Notes under the pieces: generated by a model
What the model was told of the DNA's origin: nothing
Databases searched by the model: none
What the model saw: the letters and a program-made list of their open reading frames with translations, nothing else
Shown here: positions 56,764 to 64,000 of the stretch, piece after piece
How the letters are laid out: every line of letters begins with the position of its first letter
Numbering within the stretch: position 1 is the first letter of the stretch
Source: Achromobacter pulmonis
GTDB taxonomy: Bacteria; Pseudomonadota; Gammaproteobacteria; Burkholderiales; Burkholderiaceae_B
Length of the DNA stretch: 64,000 nucleotides
NCBI RefSeq assembly: GCF_902859765.1
Contig: NZ_CADIJV010000021.1
Span: 1-64,000 of the forward strand
Reading direction: 5' to 3'
Program-made: the position numbers and the translations under genes

Positions 56764-58005
56764 GTGAAACCGCATATCCTGGTGCTCAACCGCTGGCCGC
56801 AGCATCGCGGCGGCCCGAAGTGGGACCACGAGCTGTGCCGCTATGACGAGATCATCCCGCCGCACTGCGATGTCTCGTACCTGTGCGACGCGGAAGGCAC
56901 GATCGGACTGCCGGCCTCGGTCGATGGCGCGCGCGTGCGGGTGGCGGACGACATCGGCAACGCCGCCGAAGCGGCATCGCACGCGGCGCGCCTGGCGGCC
57001 CGCCATGGCCCCATCACGCACGTGTTCGCCGGTTCCGAATACCTGCTGGACACGGCGGCGGCGATCCGCGCGCGGCTCGGCATCGCCGGCCATACGCCCG
57101 AACAGGCTGACCGCTTCCGCGACAAGACCATCATGAAGCGCGTCCTGCGCAACGCCGGCCTGCGCGTGCCACGTTGGCACGCCTGTACGGACGCCGCCCA
57201 GCTCACCGAACAGGCCCGCGAACTGGGCTTTCCGCTGATCATCAAGCCGGTGCGTGGCGCCTCCAGCAAAGGCGTGCGGCGGATCGACTCGCCGGATGAA
57301 CTGGCCGCCTTCCTGCGCGCCACGGACCCGGCCGGCCACGAAGTCGAGGAGTTCATCGACGGCGACATCCTGCACGTCGACGGCGTCATCGACCAGGCGG
57401 GCGATTGCCCCTTCCTCTGCGTCAGCCGCTACATCTCGTCCTGCCTGGGCTTCGAGACCGGCGGCCAGCCACTGGGCTCGGTAATCCAGCGCGACACGCC
57501 GCTGGCCACGGATTGCAAGGCCTTCGCGCTGGCCTGCCTGAACGCGCTGGAACTGCGCGGCTCGGCCTTCCACCTGGAACTGTTCCACCGCGACGGCGAA
57601 CTGGTATTCCTGGAGGTGGGCGCGCGCGTGCCGGGCGCCGACGTGCCCTACACCATCCACCGCGCCTACGGCGTCAACCTGTTCCAACTGTGGGTCGAGG
57701 TGATGCTGGGCCAGCCCGCGCGCCCACGCGCGGCCGCCGCGCCGAAGGCGGCCGGCTGGATCACCTTTCCGCGGCCCCGCCCGCTGCCGCGCAAGGTGGT
57801 ATCGGCCAACTCGCTGGTCGGCGTCGTGCCCGGCGTGTATCGCGAGCTGATCCCGGCGCCCGAGCAATACCTGAAGGACACCGGCGGCGGCTACACGCAC
57901 ATGCAGGGCGGCCGCTTCCTGGTCGAAGGGGAAGACGAAAGCCAGGTGCTGGCCGCCCTGGACGCCATCAAGCAGCGCTACGTACTGAAGACCCTGCCCG
58001 CCTGA
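56764..58005 (+). CDS. ATP-grasp carboxylate-amine ligase 1
   Basis: This 413-residue ATP-grasp ligase probably makes an amide or peptide bond. ATP-binding lysines are at about 121 (FRDKTIMKRVL) and 161 (LIIKPVRGASSKG), and the metal ligands are in LELFHRDGELVFLEVGARVPG. The overall layout resembles the L-amino-acid ligase / carnosine-synthase type of ATP-grasp enzyme. It uses a GTG start (56764) with AGGAG six bases before it. It lies directly after the dioxygenase and 34 bases before DUF1611. Confidence 0.88.
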   Translation: MKPHILVLNRWPQHRGGPKWDHELCRYDEIIPPHCDVSYLCDAEGTIGLPASVDGARVRVADDIGNAAEAASHAARLAARHGPITHVFAGSEYLLDTAAAIRARLGIAGHTPEQADRFRDKTIMKRVLRNAGLRVPRWHACTDAAQLTEQARELGFPLIIKPVRGASSKGVRRIDSPDELAAFLRATDPAGHEVEEFIDGDILHVDGVIDQAGDCPFLCVSRYISSCLGFETGGQPLGSVIQRDTPLATDCKAFALACLNALELRGSAFHLELFHRDGELVFLEVGARVPGADVPYTIHRAYGVNLFQLWVEVMLGQPARPRAAAAPKAAGWITFPRPRPLPRKVVSANSLVGVVPGVYRELIPAPEQYLKDTGGGYTHMQGGRFLVEGEDESQVLAALDAIKQRYVLKTLPA

Positions 58006-58039
58006 GCGCCGCTCCGGCAACCACCTTTGGGAGATTTGA

Positions 58040-59131
58040 ATGGACACGCTTTCTCATGCTGAACTGCTTGCCAAGCCTTGCGTGGTGTTCGCCGAAGGCT
58101 GCTTCGGACTGTTCACCAGCAAGGTCGCCGCCTCGTTCCTGCGCTATCGCCCGGAAAACTGCCTGGCCGTTATCGACAGCACGCAGGCGGGCAAGCGGGT
58201 ACAGGACGTGATCGGCTGGGGCGGCGACATCCCCATCGTCAAGGACATCGAAAGCGCGCTGGCGCTCAAGCCCGAGGTGCTGGTGATCGGCAAGGGCCTG
58301 CATTCGGCGCAGTTGCCGCCGGAGTGGAAGGCGCCCATCAAGACCGCCATGCTCAACGGCCTGCACATCATCAACTGCATCCACTTCCGGCTGCGCTCCG
58401 ATCCCGACCTGGCGCGCGCCGCCGACCAGACCGGCATCACCATCTGGGAAACCAAGGAACCGGTGCCGCTGGAACTGAACAAGGCGCGCGTGCTGGAACT
58501 GTCGTGCTTCGTGGCGCATACCTGTGGCAGTGATTCCAACATCGGCAAGAAGACCACCGCCCTGGAAATCACCCGCGAAGCCACGCGCCGCGGCATCGCC
58601 ACGGGCTTCGCCGCCACCGGCCAAAGCGGCATGATGATTTCAGGCACCGGCATCGTGGTGGACTGCATCCCCAGCGACTTCGTCGCCGGCGCAGCCGAAA
58701 AAGCGGTGCTGGACGCGGCCGAGGGCAACGACTGGGTGGTGCTGGAAGGGCAGGGGTCGCTCAACCACATCGGCGCCAGCGGCATCGCCCTGGCCCTGCT
58801 GCACGGCGGCCTGCCGCATGCGCTGGTGTTCTGCCACCGCCTCGGGCTGGAACGCACCAAGGTCTGGAACACCCCGCTGCGGCCGATCCCCGAACTGATC
58901 CGCCTGAATGAGCAACTGACCGTGTTCGAACGTCCCGCCAAGGTGGTGGCCATCAGCGTCAACAGCGCCGGTTTCAGCGACGCCGACTACCGCGCGCAGG
59001 TCAAACAGCTTGAAGCAGAGACCGGCCTGCCGGTGGTGGACCCCTGCCGCGAAGGCGCCGGCATCCTGGTCGATGCGCTGCAGGCCTATCAGCGCAGCTT
59101 GCAGCAGCGCGAACAGCTGGCCGAGGCCTGA
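58040..59131 (+). CDS. DUF1611 (DgcN-like) family protein
   Basis: This 363-residue protein has the DUF1611 architecture: an N-terminal Rossmann-like domain (CVVFAEGCFGLFTSKVAA) and a C-terminal P-loop domain with GSDSNIGKKTTALEI (about residues 163-178) and VVLEGQGSLNHIG. Some members, called DgcN, act on D-glutamate and related amino acids by N-acylation. It lies only two bases before the second ATP-grasp gene. A role in preparing or modifying the amino-acid building block is inferred. Confidence 0.85.
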   Translation: MDTLSHAELLAKPCVVFAEGCFGLFTSKVAASFLRYRPENCLAVIDSTQAGKRVQDVIGWGGDIPIVKDIESALALKPEVLVIGKGLHSAQLPPEWKAPIKTAMLNGLHIINCIHFRLRSDPDLARAADQTGITIWETKEPVPLELNKARVLELSCFVAHTCGSDSNIGKKTTALEITREATRRGIATGFAATGQSGMMISGTGIVVDCIPSDFVAGAAEKAVLDAAEGNDWVVLEGQGSLNHIGASGIALALLHGGLPHALVFCHRLGLERTKVWNTPLRPIPELIRLNEQLTVFERPAKVVAISVNSAGFSDADYRAQVKQLEAETGLPVVDPCREGAGILVDALQAYQRSLQQREQLAEA

Positions 59132-59133
59132 CC

Positions 59134-60468
59134 ATGAAGGAAGCCGTGCTGCTCCTGATGCACCAGGGCAATTCCTTCACCGCCGAGCTGCATGAGCGGC
59201 TGGCCGCGCGCGGCATCGCGCTGGTCGCCATCAGCTCGCGGCCGGCGGACATGGCGGTGCTGGAGCGCAACCAGCCGCTGCTGGACGCCTGGGTGGTGGG
59301 CGCAGGCCCCGAGCTGTCCGACGCCGACGTGCGCGCGGGCGTGGCGCAACTGGCGCAGCGCGGCTACCGCTTCCTGGCCGCCATTGCCACCTTCGAAGGC
59401 TACCGCCTGTTCATGGCGGACCTGAACCACGCCTTCGGCGCGCCCGACGTGCCGCGCGTGGCGCTGGAACGGGCGCTGCACAAGCATCGCTGCCGCGAGT
59501 TCCTGCTGATGCAGGGCCTTAGCGCCGCCACCTGCCGCCTGATCCCGGCCGGCAGCGGCGCCGATGCCGCCGGCCTGGATCCGCAGCGCAAATGGTTCAT
59601 CAAGCCGGTGCGCGGCGCGGCCTCGTTCGGCTGCTTCATCCTGGAAAACCGCGACGACTTGACCGACGTGCCGGCGATGCAGGCGCAGATGCTCAAGGAC
59701 GGCAAGTTGGCGGCGATCTTCATGGGCCGCTATGACTTCTTCGCCGAGGAATACATCGAAGGCCCGGAGTTCAGCTACGAGATCGTGGCGGCGGCGGGCC
59801 GGCCGCGCGTTCTCTGCGTGCATGAAAAGGCGCGGGTCGAACGCCTGCCGCGCACCACCCTGGAAAGCATGTCGATATCGCCGCCGCTCTCGCTGCCGGT
59901 GGACACGCTGCGCGAAGGCGAACGCTTCGTGGCCGAATGCCTGACGCGCATGGGGCTGGGCGAGGGCGCCTACCACGTCGAAATGAAGTACTGGCAGGCC
60001 CGGCGGCGCTGGGAAATCATCGAGATCAACCCGCGCATGGGCGGCAGCCTGATCAACGCCAGCACCACGCGCGCCACCGGCGCATCCATCCTCGACCTGT
60101 GGCTGCGGACGCTGCTGGCGCGCGCGCCGGACGACATCGCCGCCTTCCATGCGCAGGCCGACGCCGTGGCGCAGCTCGATCGCCTGGACCGCGACGACGA
60201 CCGCCGCGCGGTCGTTTTCATCAGCAAGTACGGCAAGAAGGGGGCCACTGTGGATTCCATCGACTACGACACCAGCGGGCATTCGCCGGACCTGCTGGAA
60301 TTCCATGTCAAACCCGGCACGCGGTTGGAGGACTCCGACCGCGCCATCTGCGTCATGGACGCGCTGTGGCAGGTCGACCGCGCCGCGCTGGCGGACGCCG
60401 TTGAATCCATCGACCGCGAATCGGACGAGAACTTCCGCATCACCTATCAGGCCGCCCAGGGCGTGTGA
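59134..60468 (+). CDS. ATP-grasp ligase 2
   Basis: This 444-residue ATP-grasp enzyme is distinct from ligase 1. The N-terminal domain begins VLLLMHQGNSFTAELHERL. The ATP-binding lysine is at about 157 (WFIKPVRGAASFG), and the Mg ligands Glu297 and Asn299 are in EIIEINPRMGGSL. Its C-terminal 110 residues form an extra domain (VVFISKYGKKG to DALWQV) seen in amino-acid ligases. It starts two bases after DUF1611, which points to tight coupling. Two ligases suggest a product built from at least three acid or amine parts. Confidence 0.87.
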   Translation: MKEAVLLLMHQGNSFTAELHERLAARGIALVAISSRPADMAVLERNQPLLDAWVVGAGPELSDADVRAGVAQLAQRGYRFLAAIATFEGYRLFMADLNHAFGAPDVPRVALERALHKHRCREFLLMQGLSAATCRLIPAGSGADAAGLDPQRKWFIKPVRGAASFGCFILENRDDLTDVPAMQAQMLKDGKLAAIFMGRYDFFAEEYIEGPEFSYEIVAAAGRPRVLCVHEKARVERLPRTTLESMSISPPLSLPVDTLREGERFVAECLTRMGLGEGAYHVEMKYWQARRRWEIIEINPRMGGSLINASTTRATGASILDLWLRTLLARAPDDIAAFHAQADAVAQLDRLDRDDDRRAVVFISKYGKKGATVDSIDYDTSGHSPDLLEFHVKPGTRLEDSDRAICVMDALWQVDRAALADAVESIDRESDENFRITYQAAQGV

Positions 60469-60514
60469 CCCGCAAGCGCCATCGCACCCTCCCACCCTCG
60501 CAGAGGCACGATCC

Positions 60515-61678
60515 ATGACCGAAGCACTGCTGGCGCCGCAGGACCTGACCCATCCCGCCTTCGATGTCCACCTGGGCGGCAAGCTGGAAATCCGCGGCCG
60601 CGTCGCCATCGAGTCGCGCGAAGACCTGGCGCGCGCCTACACGCCGGGCTTTGCCTACGTGGCCGCCGCGATCCAGCGCGACCCCGCGCTGCTGGCGCGT
60701 TACACCATGCGCCAGAACACCGTGGCCATTGTCACCGACGGCACGGCGGTGTCCGGCATCGGCGACGTCGGCCCGAAGGCCGCTCTGCCGGTCATGGAGG
60801 GCAAGGCGCTGGTGTTCAAGCGCTTCGCCGGCATCAACGCGATCCCGATCTGCCTGGACACCAAGCACAGTGGCGAGATCATCGACACGGTGCGGCGCAT
60901 CGCGCCGGGCTTCGGCGCCATCATGCTGGAAGACATCTCGGCGCCGCGCTGCTTCGAGATCGAAGACGCGCTGCACCGCGAATTGCAGATTCCCGTGCTG
61001 CACGACGACCAGCATGCCACCGCGATTTCGGCCGGCGCGGCGCTGATCAACGCCCTCAAGCGCGTCGGCAAGCGGCTGGACCAGATCAAGGTGGTGATGG
61101 TGGGCGCGGGCGCCGCCGGCACCGGCTGCGCCAAGATCTTCCTGGCCCTGGGCGTGCAGCGGCTGATCGCCTGCGATCGCGCCGGCGCCATCCACCGCAA
61201 GCGCACCGACCTGAACCCGGCCAAGGCCTGGTTCGCCGCGCATACCAACCCGCTGCAGGAAAGCGGCAGCCTGGGCGAAGTCATGGCCGGCGCCGACGTA
61301 TTCCTGGGCGTCTCCGGCCCCGGCGTCATCACGGTGGCGGACGTGGCGCGCATGGCGCGCGACCCGATCCTGTTCGCGCTGGCCAACCCCACCCCCGAGA
61401 TCCTGCCCAGCGAAGTGGCCGGCCTGGCCGCCATCGTCGCCACCGGCCGCAGCGACCTGCCCAACCAGATCGACGGCGGCCTGGCGTATCCGGGACTGTT
61501 CAAGGGCATCCTGGACAGCGGCGCGCCGCGTTTCACCGATGCGATGAAGTGCGCGGCGGTCTACGCCCTGGCCGGTCTGGTCGACGCGGCGGAACTGGAC
61601 GCCGGCCGCATCATTCCCGACATCTTCGACGAACTGGTGATGCCGTCGGTGGCGGCCGCGGTGGCCGCCGCCGCGTGA
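60515..61678 (+). CDS. Short-form NAD(P)-dependent malic enzyme
   Basis: This 387-residue malic enzyme of the short bacterial type has the catalytic Tyr in LARAYTPGFAYV (about residue 42), the Lys in LPVMEGKALVFKRFAG (about 97), the metal segment IMLEDISAPRCFEIE, and the NAD(P) Rossmann motif VMVGAGAAGTGCAKIF. It would make pyruvate with NADH or NADPH, or act on a malate-like acid in the pathway. It ends the + strand operon. It could be a housekeeping MaeB-like gene caught in the cluster, but the spacing of 46 bases argues for operon membership. Confidence 0.88.
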   Translation: MTEALLAPQDLTHPAFDVHLGGKLEIRGRVAIESREDLARAYTPGFAYVAAAIQRDPALLARYTMRQNTVAIVTDGTAVSGIGDVGPKAALPVMEGKALVFKRFAGINAIPICLDTKHSGEIIDTVRRIAPGFGAIMLEDISAPRCFEIEDALHRELQIPVLHDDQHATAISAGAALINALKRVGKRLDQIKVVMVGAGAAGTGCAKIFLALGVQRLIACDRAGAIHRKRTDLNPAKAWFAAHTNPLQESGSLGEVMAGADVFLGVSGPGVITVADVARMARDPILFALANPTPEILPSEVAGLAAIVATGRSDLPNQIDGGLAYPGLFKGILDSGAPRFTDAMKCAAVYALAGLVDAAELDAGRIIPDIFDELVMPSVAAAVAAAA

Positions 61679-61732
61679 CCCTCGGCCCACCGCCGGGCTC
61701 GCTCGCACCGCCGGCACGGCCCGTGTGCGGCA

Positions 61733-62266
61733 TCATGAACGATCCAGCAGCGCGGCCCGCACCCGCGCCGGCAGGGCGTAATCCGCCGCGCAGGCCCGCG
61801 CCGGGGCGCCGCGATGGCGGCGGCCATGGTGGCGCGAGCCGGCATCGCTCAGCAACTCGACGCCGCGTACCGCCGCCATGGTGCGATTGGTCACGCCGAG
61901 CTTCTTGAACAGCATGCCGACATGCATCTTGACCGTCACCAGCTCGATGCCAAGCAGATCGGCGATGGTCTTGTTCTGATGCCCTTCGATGATGTATTGG
62001 AGGATCTCGTGCTGGCGCGACGACAGGGGAATGAAGGCGGGTTCGGCATCCGCCTCATGCGCGCCGGACCCATGGCCCGGCGCAGCGGTCCGGCCTTCCG
62101 CGTCTTCACGTGCATCGCCGGACTCGGCCGGTTCGGCCGGCGCGTTTTCATGTGTCGCATTCGTGTAGAGCTTGATTTGTCTGGCCACGTATACCTCCCA
62201 CACCGCCTTAACGAAGTTGCGTTCGAATCGCGGGCGCCGGGGCGGCGCCGGCGACGTGCTACTCAT
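61733..62266 (-). CDS. LuxR-type HTH transcriptional regulator
   Basis: This 177-residue protein has a C-terminal LuxR/GerE HTH (about residues 79-140, LSSRQHEILQYIIEGHQNKT then TVKMHVGMLFKKLGVTNRT). No receiver or autoinducer domain is seen in the short N-terminal part, which holds an acidic linker. Its ATG overlaps the stop codon of the AroA-like gene by eight bases, so the two are translationally coupled. It is the likely pathway regulator. A start further in, near IKLYTNATHE, is possible. Confidence 0.85.
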   Translation of the reverse strand: MSSTSPAPPRRPRFERNFVKAVWEVYVARQIKLYTNATHENAPAEPAESGDAREDAEGRTAAPGHGSGAHEADAEPAFIPLSSRQHEILQYIIEGHQNKTIADLLGIELVTVKMHVGMLFKKLGVTNRTMAAVRGVELLSDAGSRHHGRRHRGAPARACAADYALPARVRAALLDRS

Positions 62267-63602
62267 CGGCCGCTTCCAGGTAATACTGCCGGGTCGTGGC
62301 GCAGGACACGCCCAGGCCGCGGAACTGGTCGATGAAATCAGGAAAGGAACAGATCACATCGGCGTAGCCGTCGAGGTGGCAGGCCTCCTCGCAGCGCAGC
62401 GATGCGACGAACAACGACATGAAATTGCGATGGTCGCCACGGCTGCTGAGCGTCACGCCGCCGGCATAGCGTGGCCGTCCGCGCGTCACGAAGCCGTCGA
62501 TGTGGCCATCGACATGCCGCAGCATTTCGATGTCGGCACCCAGCTTGCGCACCTCGCCGATCATCGACTCCACCCGCGACGACTTGTGAAACCGCGTGAC
62601 CGATCCTCCGGTCACCGTGAACGTGCCGCGCACGAACAGACTCAAGGCCACCAGCGTGGGAATCACATTGGGGCCGTTGCGCACGTCGAAGGTGTAGTTG
62701 CCCTCCAGGCGCGCACTGGTGCTGTCGACGTGCAGCATGCCATCGTCGTAGCGCAGCCGCACCCCCAGCGCCTCGACGATGTCGGCGAACAGCTTTTCGC
62801 CCTGCAGCGTCTCTTCTTCGATGCCGCCGATCCGGTAGCGGCCCGGAAACAGCGTACACGCCATCAGCAAGTACGACAGCGAGGTGTAGTCGGCGTTGAT
62901 GCGGGTCTCGAACGGCTGGTACACCCCCGGCGCGACGTGGTAACGCGTGTACTCGGGGTTGACCTGCGCATCGATGCCGCAACAGCGCAGCGTTTCCACC
63001 GTCTGCGCCAGGTAGGACTGCGACAGCACTGGCGGCGTCACCTCCAGGCTGATGCCTTGCCGCGTCAGCGGCGCCGCCATCAGAATCGCGGTGATGAACT
63101 GCGAGCTGATGTCGCCCGCCAGCCGGCAGTGCTTGCCGCTTAGCGACGCGCCCCAGTTGATCACCGGCGCCTTGCCCTCATCGCCCAGGCAGGCGAAGTT
63201 CGCCCCCAGGTGGCGCAGGCCATCCAGCAGCGGTTGCATCACGCGGCGGCGCAGGGTCGCGTCGCCGGTCAGGATGGTGGGGGTCGCCTTCATGCAGCTC
63301 AACGCCATCATGGTGCGGAACACCAGGCCGGATCCCTTGGCGTCGATGACCTCGATGCTCGACGCGAAGCGGCCGCCGGTGCCTGTGATGAACAGCGCCC
63401 CGGCGGCCTCTTCGATCTTCGCGCCGAGTTGGCCGCAGGCGATCTTCATGGTCTCGGTCTCGGTGCAGCGCAGATCGTTGCGGATGATGGACGTGCCGTC
63501 CGCCAGCGTGGCGGCGAGGATGGCGCGTTGCGTTTCGGGCTTGGACGCCGGAACATTCATCCGGGTGCCCAGTTCCTTGATCGGTTCGACGCGTAGATAC
63601 AT
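62259..63602 (-). CDS. EPSP synthase/MurA-fold protein with altered active site
   Basis: This 447-residue protein has the inside-out alpha/beta fold of AroA and MurA. By eye it aligns better with AroA: Lys21/Arg26 (PASKPETQRA), Arg near 120 (GDATLRRRV), the SSQ motif (GDISSQFITAILMA, 166-168) and DHR (390-392) are kept. The acidic Asp of PDAAM/TDMQ becomes Asn312 (GPNVIPTLV). The KETDR-type segment reads FHKSSR and lacks its acid. The C-terminal Lys is Cys418 (ADVICSFPDF). Housekeeping AroA keeps all of these. It is probably an enolpyruvyl transferase on a new acceptor, or a new reaction. Its start follows GGAGAA. Confidence 0.85.
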   Translation of the reverse strand: MYLRVEPIKELGTRMNVPASKPETQRAILAATLADGTSIIRNDLRCTETETMKIACGQLGAKIEEAAGALFITGTGGRFASSIEVIDAKGSGLVFRTMMALSCMKATPTILTGDATLRRRVMQPLLDGLRHLGANFACLGDEGKAPVINWGASLSGKHCRLAGDISSQFITAILMAAPLTRQGISLEVTPPVLSQSYLAQTVETLRCCGIDAQVNPEYTRYHVAPGVYQPFETRINADYTSLSYLLMACTLFPGRYRIGGIEEETLQGEKLFADIVEALGVRLRYDDGMLHVDSTSARLEGNYTFDVRNGPNVIPTLVALSLFVRGTFTVTGGSVTRFHKSSRVESMIGEVRKLGADIEMLRHVDGHIDGFVTRGRPRYAGGVTLSSRGDHRNFMSLFVASLRCEEACHLDGYADVICSFPDFIDQFRGLGVSCATTRQYYLEAADE

Positions 63603-63732
63603 GCTTTCTCCACGTAAGTTGAAGGCTGACAGGCCCCCGCGGGAACAGCGCCCCGCGCGCGCGGGCCGACACCGCCGGCCCCGCGGCCGCGCCTGCCGGG
63701 GCGCGCCGCTCGGGGCCCGGCCAGGCGCCTTA

Positions 63733-64000
63733 TCAGGCGGCCGCCTTTTCGGCCGGCCGCTGCACCGTGTCCTCGTAGATTTCGCGGAAGAACATCGCCA
63801 GGATGGCCTGGACGTCGTCGATGTACTTGAAGACGGCGTTGTAGTCGTCTTCGCTGAGAATCAGCTGGTTCAGGATCTTCCACATCTCCATCGAATGGTC
63901 GTCGCGCGTATCGACCGTCAGATGGGCTTCCTGGCCCTTGACCATGTCATGGCCCAGCGTGGTGCGCAGGTTCTTGACGATGTCGGGCTGCAGCTTGGCC
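63733..64000 (-). CDS. Heme-oxygenase-like / iron-containing redox protein (partial)
   Basis: This is the C-terminal 88 residues of a gene that runs beyond the window edge. It is helical and includes KGQEAHLTVDTRDDHSMEM, which resembles the His/Asp metal-binding helix of heme-oxygenase-like diiron enzymes (SznF, UndA, CADD type), then LILSEDDYNAVFKYIDDVQA. Such enzymes oxidise amines or fatty acids in natural-product pathways. The assignment is tentative because the rest is missing. It lies 130 bases upstream of the AroA-like gene on the same strand. Confidence 0.45.
   Translation of the reverse strand, partial: AKLQPDIVKNLRTTLGHDMVKGQEAHLTVDTRDDHSMEMWKILNQLILSEDDYNAVFKYIDDVQAILAMFFREIYEDTVQRPAEKAAA

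Noticed and set aside
62259-63602. Housekeeping aroA or murA
   Set aside because: Several catalytic residues differ, the usual neighbours are missing, and the gene lies in an accessory cluster.

Overview
The window is about 68% GC, gene-dense, unspliced bacterial DNA. Gene content points to a betaproteobacterium of the Alcaligenaceae (Bordetella/Achromobacter type): two Bug/TctC-type periplasmic binding proteins without transporters, a long-form LeuA, a LiuR-controlled leucine-degradation operon carrying aceK, a DUF1840 protein next to argS, and CesT-type type III secretion chaperones. No rRNA, tRNA, insertion sequence, prophage or CRISPR array was seen. The genus is an inference from gene content.

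Layout. 1-11.2 kb is core genome: the tail of an Arg/Gly-rich protein, a LysE exporter, prfC, a secreted Cys-rich protein, bacterioferritin (bfr), a DMT exporter, bacterioferritin-associated ferredoxin (bfd, with a Fur-like box on its promoter), rpoN, an inner-membrane protein, a Bug receptor, and leuA behind a possible leucine-attenuation leader. 11.4-19.1 kb holds an amidase and then a LacI-type regulator, a GpdQ-like glycerophosphodiesterase and a four-gene Ugp-like ABC importer; matching palindromes precede the regulator and the importer. 19.1-22.9 kb is an operon of three paralogous CesT-family chaperones and an 809-residue candidate type III effector or translocator, with no secretion apparatus nearby. 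23.0-29.6 kb is mostly core: DUF1840, argS, a SPOR protein, dsbA, a Leu/Ile/Val-type binding protein and an alpha/beta hydrolase. 29.6-34.2 kb holds metC, a nitroreductase, a second LysE exporter, an MBL-fold hydrolase divergent from liuR, and ynfA.

34.2-42.8 kb is a liu operon (ivd, aceK, thiolase, both methylcrotonyl-CoA carboxylase subunits). LiuR-type palindromes lie upstream of liuR and ivd, but liuC and liuE are missing. 42.9-54.5 kb has an MFS exporter and then a nine-gene catabolic run led by an IclR regulator. Its SDR, acyl-CoA dehydrogenase, APH-type kinase and AMP ligase resemble the LvaDCAE set of the Pseudomonas levulinate pathway, so a 4-oxo or 4-hydroxy acid is a plausible substrate.

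55.85-64.0 kb is the most unusual region. A + strand operon (2-oxoglutarate/Fe dioxygenase, ATP-grasp ligase, DUF1611 protein, second ATP-grasp ligase, short malic enzyme) converges on a - strand unit (heme-oxygenase-like protein running off the window, AroA/MurA-fold enzyme, LuxR-type regulator). This looks like a small non-NRPS biosynthetic cluster that makes an amide-linked small molecule. The AroA-like enzyme has lost several residues that are catalytic in EPSP synthase, so its reaction may be new. Motif comparisons were made by eye from memory of the families; no alignment or database search was run.
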